64,000 nucleotides of DNA from Congeria kusceri (Eukaryota > Mollusca > Bivalvia > Myida > Dreissenidae). Position 1 is the stretch's first letter. The number at the start of each line of letters is the position of its first letter. A model generated the notes under the pieces. It was given only the letters and a program-made list of their open reading frames with translations. It made no database searches and was not told where the DNA came from. The DNA lies in assembly GCA_027627225.1 (NCBI GenBank), contig CM051027.1, forward strand, positions 84,569,951-84,633,950, written 5' to 3'. Below are positions 48,025-59,964 of this stretch, one piece after another. The translations under genes and the position numbers were made by a program.

Positions 48025-49669
48025 TAATTAGCCTTAAGTATGTTCAACCCCTAAGAATGTCTTTCATACCAAAAGTTTCCTTCACCTCTCATTTATGGTT
48101 GCTACAGGGTTACTAATTCTGTATTTGAAATGAAATTTCATATTGTTTGTCAGTAATGTTTGTTATGCAGTTAAAATGGTTTTGTGTCGGTTGCCAAATA
48201 ATAATAGTTCAGTATTTGCAATGACTGTTCAATGTTGTCGTGCAGTTTTGTTTTGGTTTGCCATACTTGTTTTCTGTTAAAAAAAAAGGTATATCAGTAG
48301 AATCTAGCAGATGCTTAATAACTTGCCACACTGCGGTTTATCTTGGGAATTTTGTGTGCAAGTGTCTGTAAATGTATTGAGAATTAAAATGTTAAATGCA
48401 GGCCAGAGTTCATACATTTTATTTTATTCTCTTGATTGCAGGTGGTATTAATTCTGTGTTATACAATTGCAAATAACTTATGTTGATATTTAATGCTAGA
48501 TGCAAAATATTTACCAATGAATATTTATTGACATTCTAGAATCACATTTAACAAAAACAGTACATTTTTATACTGCTTAAATACTTAAGCACTTATAATG
48601 TTATTTTATTTTCGGATCATTATAACATACTATACATTTCTCATTTTGTAAGCCTATGTCACTGTTGTAGTTTGGTCCTATCAGTTGAAGAAATGATCTT
48701 TTTCTTTAATCTACTAGTGTTAATACCAAGGAATACCAAGTATTTCTCATAAACATGCATGACTGTCAATCTTTCTCTTGTGTGAGGGAATCATTTATTT
48801 TATTACCGAATACATAAAATACCAATTAATTGTTTTGATTTGGCCATAAATATGCAATAGTTCAGTACATTATCTTTGGAACATCAATAACCAGTAGGAT
48901 ATAAAATTAAACCAACAATTTGTTATCCTTTGGAGGGCATGTTTTCCAGCAACATCAATACAGTTATAATGAAGTGGGGTAATTGCTGGTGACATGAATG
49001 TCTGTGAAATTTTTTCTCCAATCAATCAAATTGAATTAATAATCATTCTTAGGTGTCATACCGAGTTGAAACGTTTTGAACTTCAAGGCTGTAATTTTAA
49101 ACAGAAAACAGGACTAAATTCTGGATTTAGTGACCACCGCCAAGGAGCAGTCTGGTTATGTTTTTGTCAAAAAAAAAGTTAACAAAAGGTTATAAATGGA
49201 TTTGCATGAACTTCTCTGGGAAGGTTGGATACAGACCAGTGAAGAAATGATTACATTTTGGTGGTGATCCGGATCACCATCTGGAATTTGTAAAGGTTTC
49301 TGTATTATTGGGAGAAAGGGGCAATTGCCACATAATGTCTTGGCAAAGAAAGGACTGCACTGTCTGAGTGTTCAATTCTGTTCAATGCCTAATGCAGAAA
49401 CTTGAAAATGCATAATAAAACACAGTAATGCTGTTTATAAAACTATCTAGACTGCAAAAGTAATGGCTGACTCTGAAGCTAGAATGTTTACTATGGCTGC
49501 TGCTCTTTCCTCTAGTTCCATACAGGATGTTATTGGCTTTGCAGAAGGACATCATTGGTGCTTCACAAGCAAGGCACCACTTGAACAGGGTTGAGAGGAA
49601 TAATTGCTTTGACACTGTCCAGAAACAGATCTATTCAGACATCACCGTGGCGTCGCGGCTTGGACTGAA
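48025..49669. other. No recognisable feature
   Basis: AT-rich intergenic or downstream intronic DNA. Short frames at 48994-49182 and 49382-49615 have no domain or splice support. Confidence 0.4.
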
Positions 49670-49689
49670 GGGGCGGCAAGTGCCGCCCC
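49670..49689. repeat. GC-rich hairpin
   Basis: GGGGCGGCA-ag-TGCCGCCCC is a perfect 9-bp stem with a two-base loop in otherwise AT-rich DNA, 44 bp before a family A element. It may be the tip of an unrelated repeat end. Confidence 0.8.
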
Positions 49690-49732
49690 AATAATTCGAG
49701 CAACAAAGGAATCGTCAATTATCAAATACACA

Positions 49733-50759
49733 TTTTTAGCTCGACTTTTCGAAGAAAAGGCAAGCTGTTCTACTCGCCCCGGCGTCGGCGTCTGAGCTAG
49801 GTTAAAGTTTTTCGGTAAGCTAGTTTCTAAGGAATGGCTTGAGGGATTTCATTCAAACTTAAATATTTTTCCCCAATTAAAATGAACCTATTAGCCAAGT
49901 TTGGTAACTCTAGATTGAAATTTGTCAAAATTATGGGCCTTTTTACACTTAGAAATTTTACATATAACTACAGGTTAAAGTTTATCGGTCAGCTGGTTTC
50001 TCAGGAATGGCTTAAGGGATTTCATTCAAACTTATAATACTTATTCCCTATATTAAAATGAACTCATAGGCCAATTTTGATAACACTAGTTTGAAATTTG
50101 TCAAAATTATGGGCCTTTTTACACTTAGAAATTTTACATATAAGCTATATGGACAGGTTCAAGTTTTTCGGTAAGCTAGTTTCTCACCTTTTTGTTTCTG
50201 CTCTCTAACTTGAGAACGGATTAAGCTATTGTAATGGAACTTCAAACATAGATACCTTATAGTGAGACCTCACTAGGGATTGCATATGGGGTGGGTGGGG
50301 TCAAGGTCAAGGTCACTGTTACTAAAAATAGAAAAACAGTATCTGCTCAATAACTTTAGAATGCATTAAGATATTTTAATAACTCTTAATACATTAGTAC
50401 CTTATATCAAGACCTCACTTGGGATTGAATATGGGGTGGGTGGGGTGAAGGTCACTGTTACTAAAAATAGGAAAATGGTTTCCGCTCAATAACGTGAGAA
50501 CGCATTGAGATATTTTAATGAAACTTAATACGTAGATACCTTATATCGAGACCTCGCTTGGGATTGCATATGGGGTGGGTGGGGTCAAGGTCACGTTTAC
50601 CATTACTAAAAATTTTATTGATGTGCTGGCTTTAATGCATTTCGTTTCAAAAATTTGGTTTTCGTTAAATTTCCATGTTTCTTGTTTTAGAAAAAAAATG
50701 CCAGTGACTCTGACAAGCACAAGAAAATCGAGCGCGCTGTCCTTCGACAGCTCTTGTTT
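49733..50759 (+). mobile_element. HINE-like element, family A copy 5 (complete)
   Basis: Left end T-run plus AGCTCGACTTTTCGAAG. Right end ATCGAGCGCGCTGTC-cttc-GACAGC followed by TCTTGTT. Two core types are joined: first two units with GGTAAGCTAGTTTCT and AAATTATGGGCC, then three units of about 140 bp with GGGGTGGGTGGGGTCAAGG. The copies at 16006 and 21637 share this two-part core. Confidence 0.8.
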
Positions 50760-51656
50760 ATTGAGATATTTAAATTGATTTCGCGCAAATGCATTAGGGC
50801 AGCAAAAGGCTAATAATGACACTCAGTTTCCAAAGGGAAGGTGACCACCACTGTGCCCTGAAATTTATAACCTCACTATCCTTAATTGGCAATTATCGAT
50901 TAACTACCAGTCACATGATCGACGTGGGCATAATATCTAGGTCAAGTTCGATAATCAGCCAGATTGCCCAAGGAATTGTGGAGTTATGGCCCTTGAATTA
51001 TTTACAATTGGATGTTTTAGCCGTTCTGTTCTTGAAGTCTAACATTTTTCATCCAATCTTCACCAAACTTCATGAACATGTTTAGTAATATAGTATCTAG
51101 GTCAAGTTCGATAATCAGCCAAATCACCCCAGGAATTGTGGAGTTATGGCCCTTGAATTATCTAAAATTGGCCTTTTCAGCCGTTTCGGCTCTCTAACTC
51201 CAACAGTTTTCATCCAATCTTCACCAATTTTCATGAAAATGTTTGTAATAATAATATCTAGGTCAAGTTCAATAATCAGCCAAACCTCCCCAGGAATTGT
51301 GTAATAATGGCCCTTAAATTATATAAAATTAGCATTTTTAGCCGTTTCCACTCTTCAAGTCCAACAGTTTTCTTCACCCAACTTCATGAATATGTTTGTA
51401 ATAATAATATCAAGATCAAGTTCGATAATCAGCCAAATCGCCCCAGAAAATATGGGGTTATTGCCCTTGAGTTATCGTAAATTGGCCTTCTTAGTGGTTG
51501 GGGCTCATTGTGGGTATATTATTTCAGTTAAGTTCGATAATAAACCAAATTGTCTCAGTAACAGTAAAGTTATGGCCCTTGATTATCTAAAATTAGGCTT
51601 TTTTAGCTATTTTAACCTAGAAGGGGCATAACTGTTTTACAAACAGCTCTTGTTTT
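50760..51656 (+). mobile_element. HINE-like element, family H, 5' end unclear
   Basis: Core units of about 165 bp carry CTAGGTCAAGTTCGATAATC, GGAGTTATGGCCCTTGAATT and CATCCAATCTTCACCAAACT. The right end has CTGTTT-tac-AAACAG, then CTCTTGTT. It lies immediately after family A copy 5 with no spacer that I can define, so its left end may be lost. The frames at 50816-51631 are unit translations. Confidence 0.7.
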
Positions 51657-52349
51657 AGAAACCATTAAAATCCGTAAGCATTTGCAGTCTTTGATGTTTG
51701 GAGTCATTACATGTGTTATGTTTCGAAATAAAAATGTAAACTTCAAACATTACAACTTACATTTAGCCATAAGAATACTTTAGCTAGGGAAATTTTATTT
51801 CATTATATATATCAATATTATGGGGTTTTGATAATTTGGTTATACGATATGTATACATGTATTATATTTATCAGTGACAGTCCACCATATTTATTGCCAT
51901 GACTTTGTGGCAGTAAAATTAAAAAAACAAAAACATATTACAACAACAGTACCGGTAAATATGTATTTCTTGGTGACATTACCAGACTTTCAGTTAGCTG
52001 GGTTTGTTCATTATACTTTTTCATACATGTGATTCCTATATGGCAGCTTTAATTGCTTTGTAACCTCTTAGAAGATAAATAATTGTTTAAAAAATCTAAT
52101 AAGTTGTGACAGGCTTAATTGATTAAATAGAAATATATTTTTACATTAATTGAATGCATTGTATATTAAATTCTAATCCACCAGAGCCTCACACCAGAGT
52201 CTAAGAGTGTATCTTCAAGTTTAATTGCTTTAGTGTCTGAATTGCCCAGGAAAATTGGGTATTAAAGATCCAAATATTGATTGGTAGTGAATGGCTCAAA
52301 CTTTATGTAAGGGACAAATATATAAGGATTGCGGATGATGTACATGGCA
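51657..52349. other. No recognisable feature
   Basis: AT-rich DNA with no frame over 60 codons and no repeat ends. Confidence 0.4.
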
Positions 52350-52630
52350 CTATGGCTGACCAGCTAGCATATTGTGGCAGGTACACTCGCTTCTCACTGG
52401 TGCAGTCGGGTTTCATTTCCAAGTCCCGTCGCATGTAAGTTCCATTTATGGTCACCATACTGGACAATATTCGTCCGAACATTCAATATGTCTAGTGGTA
52501 AATTAGGTATCGGGTGGCGGGCTGGGACAGTACACTCCCTGTCTGCTCATAATGCGGCATTGCTGTGGCAGGACCTCATAAACTTTGAAATACATGCACA
52601 CTATTATGGATCTGTTGTCTGTTGATGACA
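52350..52630 (+). mobile_element. Probable degenerate tRNA-type SINE
   Basis: TGGCTGACCAGCTAGCATAT then CACTCGCTTCTCACTGGTGC and GTCGGGTTTCATTTCC are spaced like tRNA D-arm, anticodon and T-arm regions, with a decayed B-box. The head differs from the SINEs at 30247 and 44815, so it would be another family. The 83-codon frame at 52374-52625 is a shadow of this element. Confidence 0.45.
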
Positions 52631-52678
52631 TCTGAATTCAGATTAATATTCATGAAACGCTATCTTGGAGCATTAGAC

Positions 52679-53046
52679 GTGTAGTCAAAGAGGGTAATTA
52701 CGTGTAGTCAAAGAGGGTTATTACGTGTAGTCAAAGAGGGTTATTACGTTTAATCAAAGTGGGTAATTACGTGTAGTCAAAGAGGGTAATTACGTGTAGT
52801 CAAAGAGGGTAATTACATGTAGTCAAAGAGGGTAATTACGTGTAGTCAAAGAGGGTAATTACATGTAGTCAAAGAGGGTTATTACGTGTAGTCAAAGAGG
52901 GTAATTAAGTGTTATCAAAGAGGGTAATTATATGTAGTCAAAGAGGGTAACTACGTGTAGTCAAAGAGGGTAATTACGTGTAGTCAAAGAGGGTAATTAC
53001 GTGTAGTCAAAGAGGGTAATTACGTGTAGTCAAAGATGGTAATTAC
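52679..53046. repeat. Minisatellite, 23-bp unit x 16
   Basis: Sixteen 23-bp units with consensus GTGTAGTCAAAGAGGGTAAT plus TAC span exactly 368 bp. Variants such as GGGTTATTAC, ATGTAGTC and GTTTAATC are scattered, and the final unit has GATGG. The period is not divisible by three and no frame spans the array. Confidence 0.95.
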
Positions 53047-53303
53047 TGTGTGCAATGCTACAGATATGAGCTAATCTCACAGATGTCTAAGGGCTATTAA
53101 TGGAACTATTCTGAGATGATTTATCATAAATGTCCAGAGACTTTGATTTTTTCTATGTTTTGATTTAAACAAATATGGAACTCAAATACGGACTGAATAG
53201 GTCTACCTGAGGTTACTAAGACTTGTAGATATTAGGCTACATTTATATGTGGAAAAGCTTCAACCAGTTTTGATTTAAAAATAGTTCTGTTATTAATCTG
53301 CAC

Positions 53304-54036
53304 TACCATAATTTTTCGCGTATAAGCCGCACTTTTTTTTCATCCAAAATTGGTATCATTTATTTGGTGCGTCTTATACACGGATATAAGCAAAAACTCT
53401 TAGTGTTGCTGTCATAAATATCATCCGTGGTTTTTTAGCCGCCATTTTGAAGACACCGATTGATGTCACTAAGACACTTATATAAGTAAATATTTGTACC
53501 CGATACGTTTCGCACTGCTTTAAATTGGGAACTTTAAAAAATATAGTATATAGTTCTAATTTTTTGTTTTATATTCGTATTTCTTATTTTTAGGAAATAA
53601 AAATATATGTGCAATAAAACTTAATACATAAGAAATATGAAACAAGGGGCAAACAGTAAACACCACTTGACAAACTACTTCACACCTTTTGTATTGCTCT
53701 GCAAACAATAATGGTGTCATTGATGATACTTGCAAAACTGACCGTGTTTGTCAAACAAACCGTTAGCGCTTTTGGTGTAATTAAAGGTGTTGATGCTGAG
53801 ACTTCTCAATACCGCAAAAATACATTTAGTGTAATGTTTTCACGTTTGTATATAGCGATTTTCACAACAAAAATATTTTCGATGTCGATCATCTATGGAC
53901 GCGAAATTTTAAGATTTTCGTGTGTTAAGAAGCATTTAGAAGCTTTTAAATTGCAGATTTTTTTTCACAAACAACGATCTGAATTTTAAGGTGCGTCTTA
54001 TACACGGGGGCATCCTATACGCGAGAATTTACTGTA
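53304..54036 (+). mobile_element. pogo/Tigger-like MITE, copy 1
   Basis: Ends: TACCATAATTTTTCGCGTAT at the left and ATACGCGAGAATTTACTGTA at the right, with TA at both boundaries. Next to each end is a GTGCGTCTTATACACGG-type subterminal block. At 733 bp it is too short for a transposase. It holds a 92-codon frame (53711-53989) whose first third matches a frame in the inverted copy at 55168-55899. Confidence 0.75.
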
Positions 54037-55167
54037 TTTAGAAAAGATATTTGTGTAAAACGACAATTATTTGATAAATTTTATTATATAACATTATTAA
54101 ATCATGCACTTTGCATTCATGTATACCCGTTAATGCATCAGAATTTATCATCGCTACTCCATTGTTAATAGTTAAATGAATGGACTGGTTTCTGATGTGG
54201 TGACCGGCCTGCTGACAAATGCTCCACAGGATATCAGTGTCCTACAGGAAGTGGGGGAATTGCATGGCATTGATTTTCTATGATGCCTGCTTGATATACC
54301 TACCTACCATGTCACCAATGTGGACAAAACTACTTGGGCTGAGCATGTTAATAGCTTTTACAGGTCATCTGTTTGGTGACCATGCTTGTTATTATTTCAT
54401 ACTATGTAATTTCATTTGTATTGTAATCAATTTTATAATAAATATGTCATATGCTGTTATATATTTCTTAAAGTTCTGCAGTTGGGACTCATTTGCGAAA
54501 TGTTAAATGAGAAATCAAGTAACCAGGTCAACATTTTTCGTCAGTGCTTGCTTACTTGATCAGACCATGTTCATATGAAAGTTCATGGTGGAGGCAGAGA
54601 CATTATCCTTTTTGCAGTCAAATTGTTTTATTGTCTGCACGGACAGCTGCATATTGTCTTTGACACAGTCATAACCTTTTGTTAGGAAGAGAAAATGTTA
54701 AAGTCTGTTACATGTATTGTATTATAACCATCAGAATTTGTGTATTGACATCCAAACACTATAATTCACCAGTTCTCTAAGCATTTCTGTCCTGTTGCTG
54801 AGAAGAAATAGTTACCATAAGAGAACCATTCAGTCATGGATTGTTGTGAATTATCTCAGAAAATAAGTGATTTACAGGGTATTCAACCACTATAGTAATC
54901 CATTTGCAATGCTCAGTCATATTTCACCACTCCAGGGAAGCCTGAAGTAATTTGATCTGCAAAAGATTTTGATATTTTGAATTTGGGACAGTTTGTTGAA
55001 TCAGAGCTGGATACAAGATGTAGTTATGGAGCTAACTGATCAATTTTACATTAGAAAAAGTGTTTGATGTAGAGTTGAAAATTCTTAGGTTATGTAATCC
55101 CATATTGTTTGTGTACTAAACCAAGTTGTATTAATTTGTTGTAATTTTGCACTGTCTTATAGATCAG
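54037..55167. other. Spacer between the inverted MITE pair
   Basis: AT-rich. A 95-codon frame at 54219-54506 is Ile/Tyr/Phe-rich with hydrophobic runs, but no splice site or homology supports it. Confidence 0.35.
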
Positions 55168-55899
55168 TACCATTTCGCGGTAGAATATCGCGTATAGGAT
55201 GCCCCAGAGTAGAACTAAAAATTCAGATCGTAGTTTGTGGAAAAAAAAAAATCTGCGATTTAAAAGCTTCTAAACGCTGCTTAACACATAAAAATCGTAA
55301 ATTTCACATCCATTGTTTATCGCCACCGAAAATTTTGTTGTGAAAATCGCTATGTGTTTTTGGTGTGTTGAGAGATGTTGAGAAGTCTCAGTTTCAACAC
55401 CTTTAATTACACCACAAATGCGAATTGTTTGCTTGACAAACACGGTCAGTTTTGCAAGTATCATCAATGACGCCATCTTTATTGTTTGCAGAACAATACA
55501 AACGGTGTGAAGTAGTTTGTCAAGTGGTGTTTACACTACGGTTCGTTTGTGCCTGGTTCGTATTTTTTATGTTTTATGTTTTATTGAACATGTATTTTAT
55601 TTCCTAAAAAGTAAGAAATACGAATATAAAACACACAAAATTAGAACTATATAGATCTGCTATATTTTTAAAAGTTCCCAATATAATGAAATGCGAAACT
55701 TATCGGGTACGAATATTTGCTAATATCAGTGTCTTAGTGACGTTGAATGAGCTTCTTTTCAAAATGGCGGCCAAAATACCACGGATTATATTTATGATAG
55801 AAACACTAGGGGTTTTTGCTTATATCCGTGTATAAAACGCAGCAAAATAATGATACCAATTTTGGATGAAAAAGTTTGGCTTATGATAAAATTACTGTA
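55168..55899 (-). mobile_element. pogo/Tigger-like MITE, copy 2 (inverted)
   Basis: Reverse copy of the element at 53304-54036 and nearly the same length (732 bp). It has GAATATCGCGTATAGGATGC at its left and a decayed right end, GGCTTATGATAAAATTACTG. Shared interior words include CAAAACTGACCGTGTTTGTC and TAATTAAAGGTGTTG on the minus strand. The minus-strand frame 55270-55476 corresponds to that of copy 1 before they diverge. Confidence 0.75.
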
Positions 55900-57255
55900 T
55901 ATGCATTGTTTAATCTTGTTAAAAGATAAAAGAAATTGAAAAACTAAATTCCAGGTGTGTCTTTTATATACAGGAATTAAACTTAGTGACACTTTGTCTA
56001 AGGCAATCATAACCTGCTGTCTGTTGAAAGACAATAAATTTCACATCTTGCACATTTTATGATGTTTTTTTCCATTCAAAGAAAAAATTTAATAAGAAAA
56101 ACCTGACATAGTATATTATGAATACATAAGAAGACAGTAATCAAACAAACTGTCAGTCAAAATTGCAAATCTGAGTGCTGCACTGCACCAAAAACACTCA
56201 AAAATAATTACAATACTCATATTACCATACAAACAAGACATGTAATGAAATAACAGTACTGGGTCTTTTTATACAGATACTGTGGTATATTAAGGGTCCA
56301 ACATTAGCGCCCATTCCCAATCTACAAAGTTAATGTTTACCGTAATTGTTAAAACATGTTTTATCAAAATGACCATTAAAAATATAGTTACATAATTATG
56401 TTGCTATTGAATTATTACTTTTAGCTATTAGCTATTGATTTTATGGCTTTACCAATTGTAATTATATTAAAAAAATATGAAATTTAGCTAAAATTTATAT
56501 TTTGCATTTTGCACATTATTTTGTCATGAGATTCCCAATTTATCATGGTACTTTTTTCAAAAAATGTCAGAGAAAGGCTTGCTACTGGTTGACAGAGGGG
56601 CAGATCTGTGAGGCCCAGAACAACATCAGTTTATGTCAGCTTGAGGATAACACAGCCTTGTTATATTTCCAAGAAAATAGAAATATTACAAGCATTGAAT
56701 CAGTTTAATACAAAACTGAGTATATAAAAATCCATATAAGCCTTTAATGATAATGGACTTCAAAAGGGTAATCTGATGAAAGGAATTGTTTCCACTTCTT
56801 GTCGATGGCTGGAAGCAAAACAGTCTTGGGGTATGTCCTAGATGGCGGGAGATAGCACATATTGGTGTTGACGGCTTGGCATTATCTTGGCATTCCTCTA
56901 GAAACTGTTCAGTCTGGCTTTGTGACACCAGTCTCTGCAATGAAATTTCAGTTCTTTTAGTTGACTGGGTTTCTCATCTCACTGACATGATTGCATTAGT
57001 CACATGCTTGGAAGCAGTTATTAAAGAATTTATTGGCGAACAGAGCATGGCCTTTATAATAATATATTGAGCATTTTAGTGAAGGAGGTAATTAGTTCTT
57101 TGCATGGATGACATTACCTGAACTTTTTAATTAAATGTCCATTATTGAAGTCATGTTTTTTGTGTTGTTTTTTTCAGAAACATGCCGGTGTGATCAACAC
57201 TTATTAAAAATGCATGGACATTTCAAAGGGTGTTGGACTAGCTTGTTGCCCTTCT
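55900..57255. other. No recognisable gene
   Basis: AT-rich. Overlapping frames on opposite strands at 56686-57070 have no domain and no splice support. GGTGTGTCTTTTATATACAGG near 55953 resembles the subterminal block of the preceding MITE, so a fragment may lie there. Confidence 0.35.
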
Positions 57256-57335
57256 ACACTGCAGATCCGTTATATCGCGATCCGTTAATTCGCTTTATCC
57301 AATATATCGCAAATTGGGCGAGGACCTTGATTTTT
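57256..57335 (+). mobile_element. End fragment of a pogo/Tigger-like element
   Basis: ACACTGCAGATCCGTTATAT then CGCGATCCGTTAATTCGC resembles the ATCGCG-rich ends of pogo-type elements. No opposite end is identified; CGCGATATAG at about 57703 may be its subterminal remnant. The 139-codon frame at 57135-57554 crosses this end and is not a gene. Confidence 0.4.
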
Positions 57336-58581
57336 TTTTCATGTACTTCAATATTTTACTATTACACGACGTTCATAAATAAATTCAGTTTGACCTGGAT
57401 TTTCGCGCCTACATCTCTACTCTTTCATTCACACTCCTGTAGTGCGATAAGCAATAACCCAACCCACTCAACCTCAAAGTGTAACAGTTTGAAGTCGTCA
57501 ACTTATATCTTGCGTGCCACCCATGACAATGTCCTTTCACTGCTGTCCCTTTAATTAGCAGCCGAATTACACGCCATCCACGTGGAGGGTGTATACAGTA
57601 AACGTATGTCATAGATCAATACTGACCTATCTGAACAATAATAACGTTATCGATATGGTGTAACATTTTTCTGTTTCTTTTTTGTGCTAACTGCACATCG
57701 TTCGCGATATAGATAACCAATTTTGTTGTTATGCGCTACAAAACTTGTCTACAAAAGTAAAGATCTCAATGTTCTCTGCTGTTCAAAGTTTTTATACGGC
57801 AATCAATACACCCACGCTTTCCATGCGGATGACTTGACTTTGTCCATGTCAGCATAATTTTCGCGCGCTTACCTGGCAGAACAAAGGGTCTACACGAAAC
57901 ACATGTGCAGTTTAATTGCAATTTGTGCAAATTGCCAATCAAAAATAATTTAATAAAAAGAAGCACAATATGTCATATATTTGCACATTGTGGTTTACAG
58001 ATCTTTTAAACTTGGATAGTTACCGAGGGAAATGACTCCAGAAGCTAAATATTGGAAAGTCACAAAAGTGTTCTCCCTTTATTTTAGCAAAAGAATGTGA
58101 ATTTCAACATCTCTATACTGATTGCACTACATTTTTCAAGGATGATAATGTTATCTATCCAATGCAATCTCAAACATAAACCAGAGATTTAAGTAATTTT
58201 CCACAGGCTATTTCCAATGGGCCATATTACCCTTTTATATTTGCCTGTTTAGTAATTGCAGTTTCTATTTAATAATAGGTTCAGCAACATTATGTTAAAT
58301 AAACAAAATGCTTGTTCTTGGTAAACATGTTATAATTATTTAATTAAGAACAGCATGATTAAATTCAATTCAGTAATGGTGCTTAACAATTTTAAAACAT
58401 TGATCACAACATGAAATCTTTGCAAAAGAAAAATTGTGATGTATTTTACTTTCTACGCAGAAAAGATCATAAAAGGCCTTGAAATTTAACACTTGTCTAA
58501 CATAATTTACAATGTACATTCTAAATATATTCCATATAAATGTGTTTTATTAGTTTGTATGGCACACATGCCATATTTGAG
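57336..58581. other. No recognisable gene
   Basis: AT-rich with moderately CpG-containing patches (57400-57900). Frames there lack domains. No repeat ends other than the fragment above. Confidence 0.35.
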
Positions 58582-58816
58582 GGGTGTCGTGGGAAAACCG
58601 GGCATAATGCAGATGAGTTAAGTGTCCGAACAGGCTAATCCAGGACGGCACTTTCTGCCTATAGTAGATTTATGTTTAGAAGAGACTTCTTGAAACAGAA
58701 AATACCATGAAAGTGGAAATTGTCTTCCCGGATCAGCCTGTTCGGACTTCTACAGGCTGATCCATGAGGACACATTAGGCACATGCATTAAGCCTGGTTT
58801 TCCCAGAACATGCCTC
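58582..58816. mobile_element. Palindromic MITE, family C, third copy
   Basis: Left end GTGTCGTGGGAAAACCGGGC; right end, inverted, GAGGCATGTTCTGGGAAAAC. The inner palindrome of the left half is shortened (GTCCGAACAGGC), while the right half has CAGCCTGTTCGGACTTCTAC. It is more diverged than the 44132 copy. Confidence 0.8.
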
Positions 58817-58861
58817 ATTTTATATTCAAGTTTGAACAACATTGGACAGAAGCCGTAAAAT

Positions 58862-59862
58862 GGCGACACATAGGTGTTACTTTTGTCGTGGACAGTGTTG
58901 GCGGCGGTGGCCCCTTTCGCTTGTCCAGAGCTTAACTTTTAGATTATTAAAGCTATCAACATGAAACTTCATAGGTAGATAGATCTCATTGAGGGGAAGT
59001 GCAGTGCACAAGACAGTTACTTTGCACCTCATACTTTTGGAGTCCATACTTAATTTTTGTCCTGAGCATAACTCTAAGACTATGAAAGCTATCAACTTGA
59101 AATGTCATAGGTAGATAGATCTCATTGAGGGGAAGTGAAGTGCAAAAGAACCGTTAATCTGCATCACATACTTTTTTTAGATATTGCCCTTTGGTTATTT
59201 TCATACTTAATTTTTGTCCTGAGCATAACTCTAAGACTATGAAAGCTATCAACTTGAAACTGCATAGGTAGATAGATCTCATTGAGAGGAAGTACAGTGC
59301 AGAAGAACCATTACTCTGCACCTCATACTTTTGGAGTTATTGCCCTTTGTTTATTTTCATACTTAATTTTTGTCCGGAGCATAACTCTAAGACTATGAAA
59401 GCTATCAACTTGAAACTTCATAGGTAAATCGATCTCATTGAGTGGAATTGCAATGCACAAGAACCGTTACTTTGAATCACATACTTTTGGAGTTATTGCC
59501 CTTTGTTTATTTTCATACTTAATTTTTGTTGGGCGCATAACTCTAAGACTATGAAAGCTATCAACTTGAAACTTGATAGATAGATCGATCTCATTAAGGA
59601 GAAGTGCAATGCACAAGAACTGTTACTCTACACCTCATACTTTCAGAGTTATTGCCCTTTGTAAATTTTCATACTTATTTTTGTGTCGCATTTTTGGTTT
59701 TAATTAGTCTTTTCTTTGCAATTAGCCAGAGTGCAGTGCTTTAGAAGATTTCAATAAATCTGTTTAAAAAAATTTGAGCATTAACTTAAATGCTTCTTTA
59801 TTTGGATTCATGTAAGCTATCTGGTGTCAGGCGACACATCCGACTCGCGGAGTTCTAGTTCA
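58862..59862 (+). mobile_element. HINE-like element, family F
   Basis: Five core units of about 166 bp carry AAGACTATGAAAGCTATCAA, TTGAAACTTCATAGGTAGAT, GATCTCATTGAGGGGAAGTG and GGAGTTATTGCCCTTTG. After the core is the hairpin GTGTC-aggc-GACAC (59824-59837) and a GAGTTCTAGTT end in place of CTCTTGTT. The left boundary is set by GCGACACATAGG and is uncertain. The 72-codon minus-strand frame at 58877 is a shadow. Confidence 0.6.
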
Positions 59863-59964
59863 TTATTTGAATTTCCTACCTGAAATTTTATTTTTACTTC
59901 ATGCATTATTTAAAGTAGATAAAATGCCACAAAAGATAATAATAGAGAGTTAAAATTAAGTAGA

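Noticed and set aside
940..53046. CRISPR-like arrays (21- and 23-bp repeats, and the 140-170 bp arrays)
   Set aside because: The short arrays are contiguous with no spacers, and the long arrays have diverging units without constant repeat and unique spacer structure. The genome is eukaryotic.
57135..57554. 139-codon frame as a membrane protein exon
   Set aside because: It crosses a pogo-like transposon end at about 57256, and its hydrophobic runs come from T-rich sequence.
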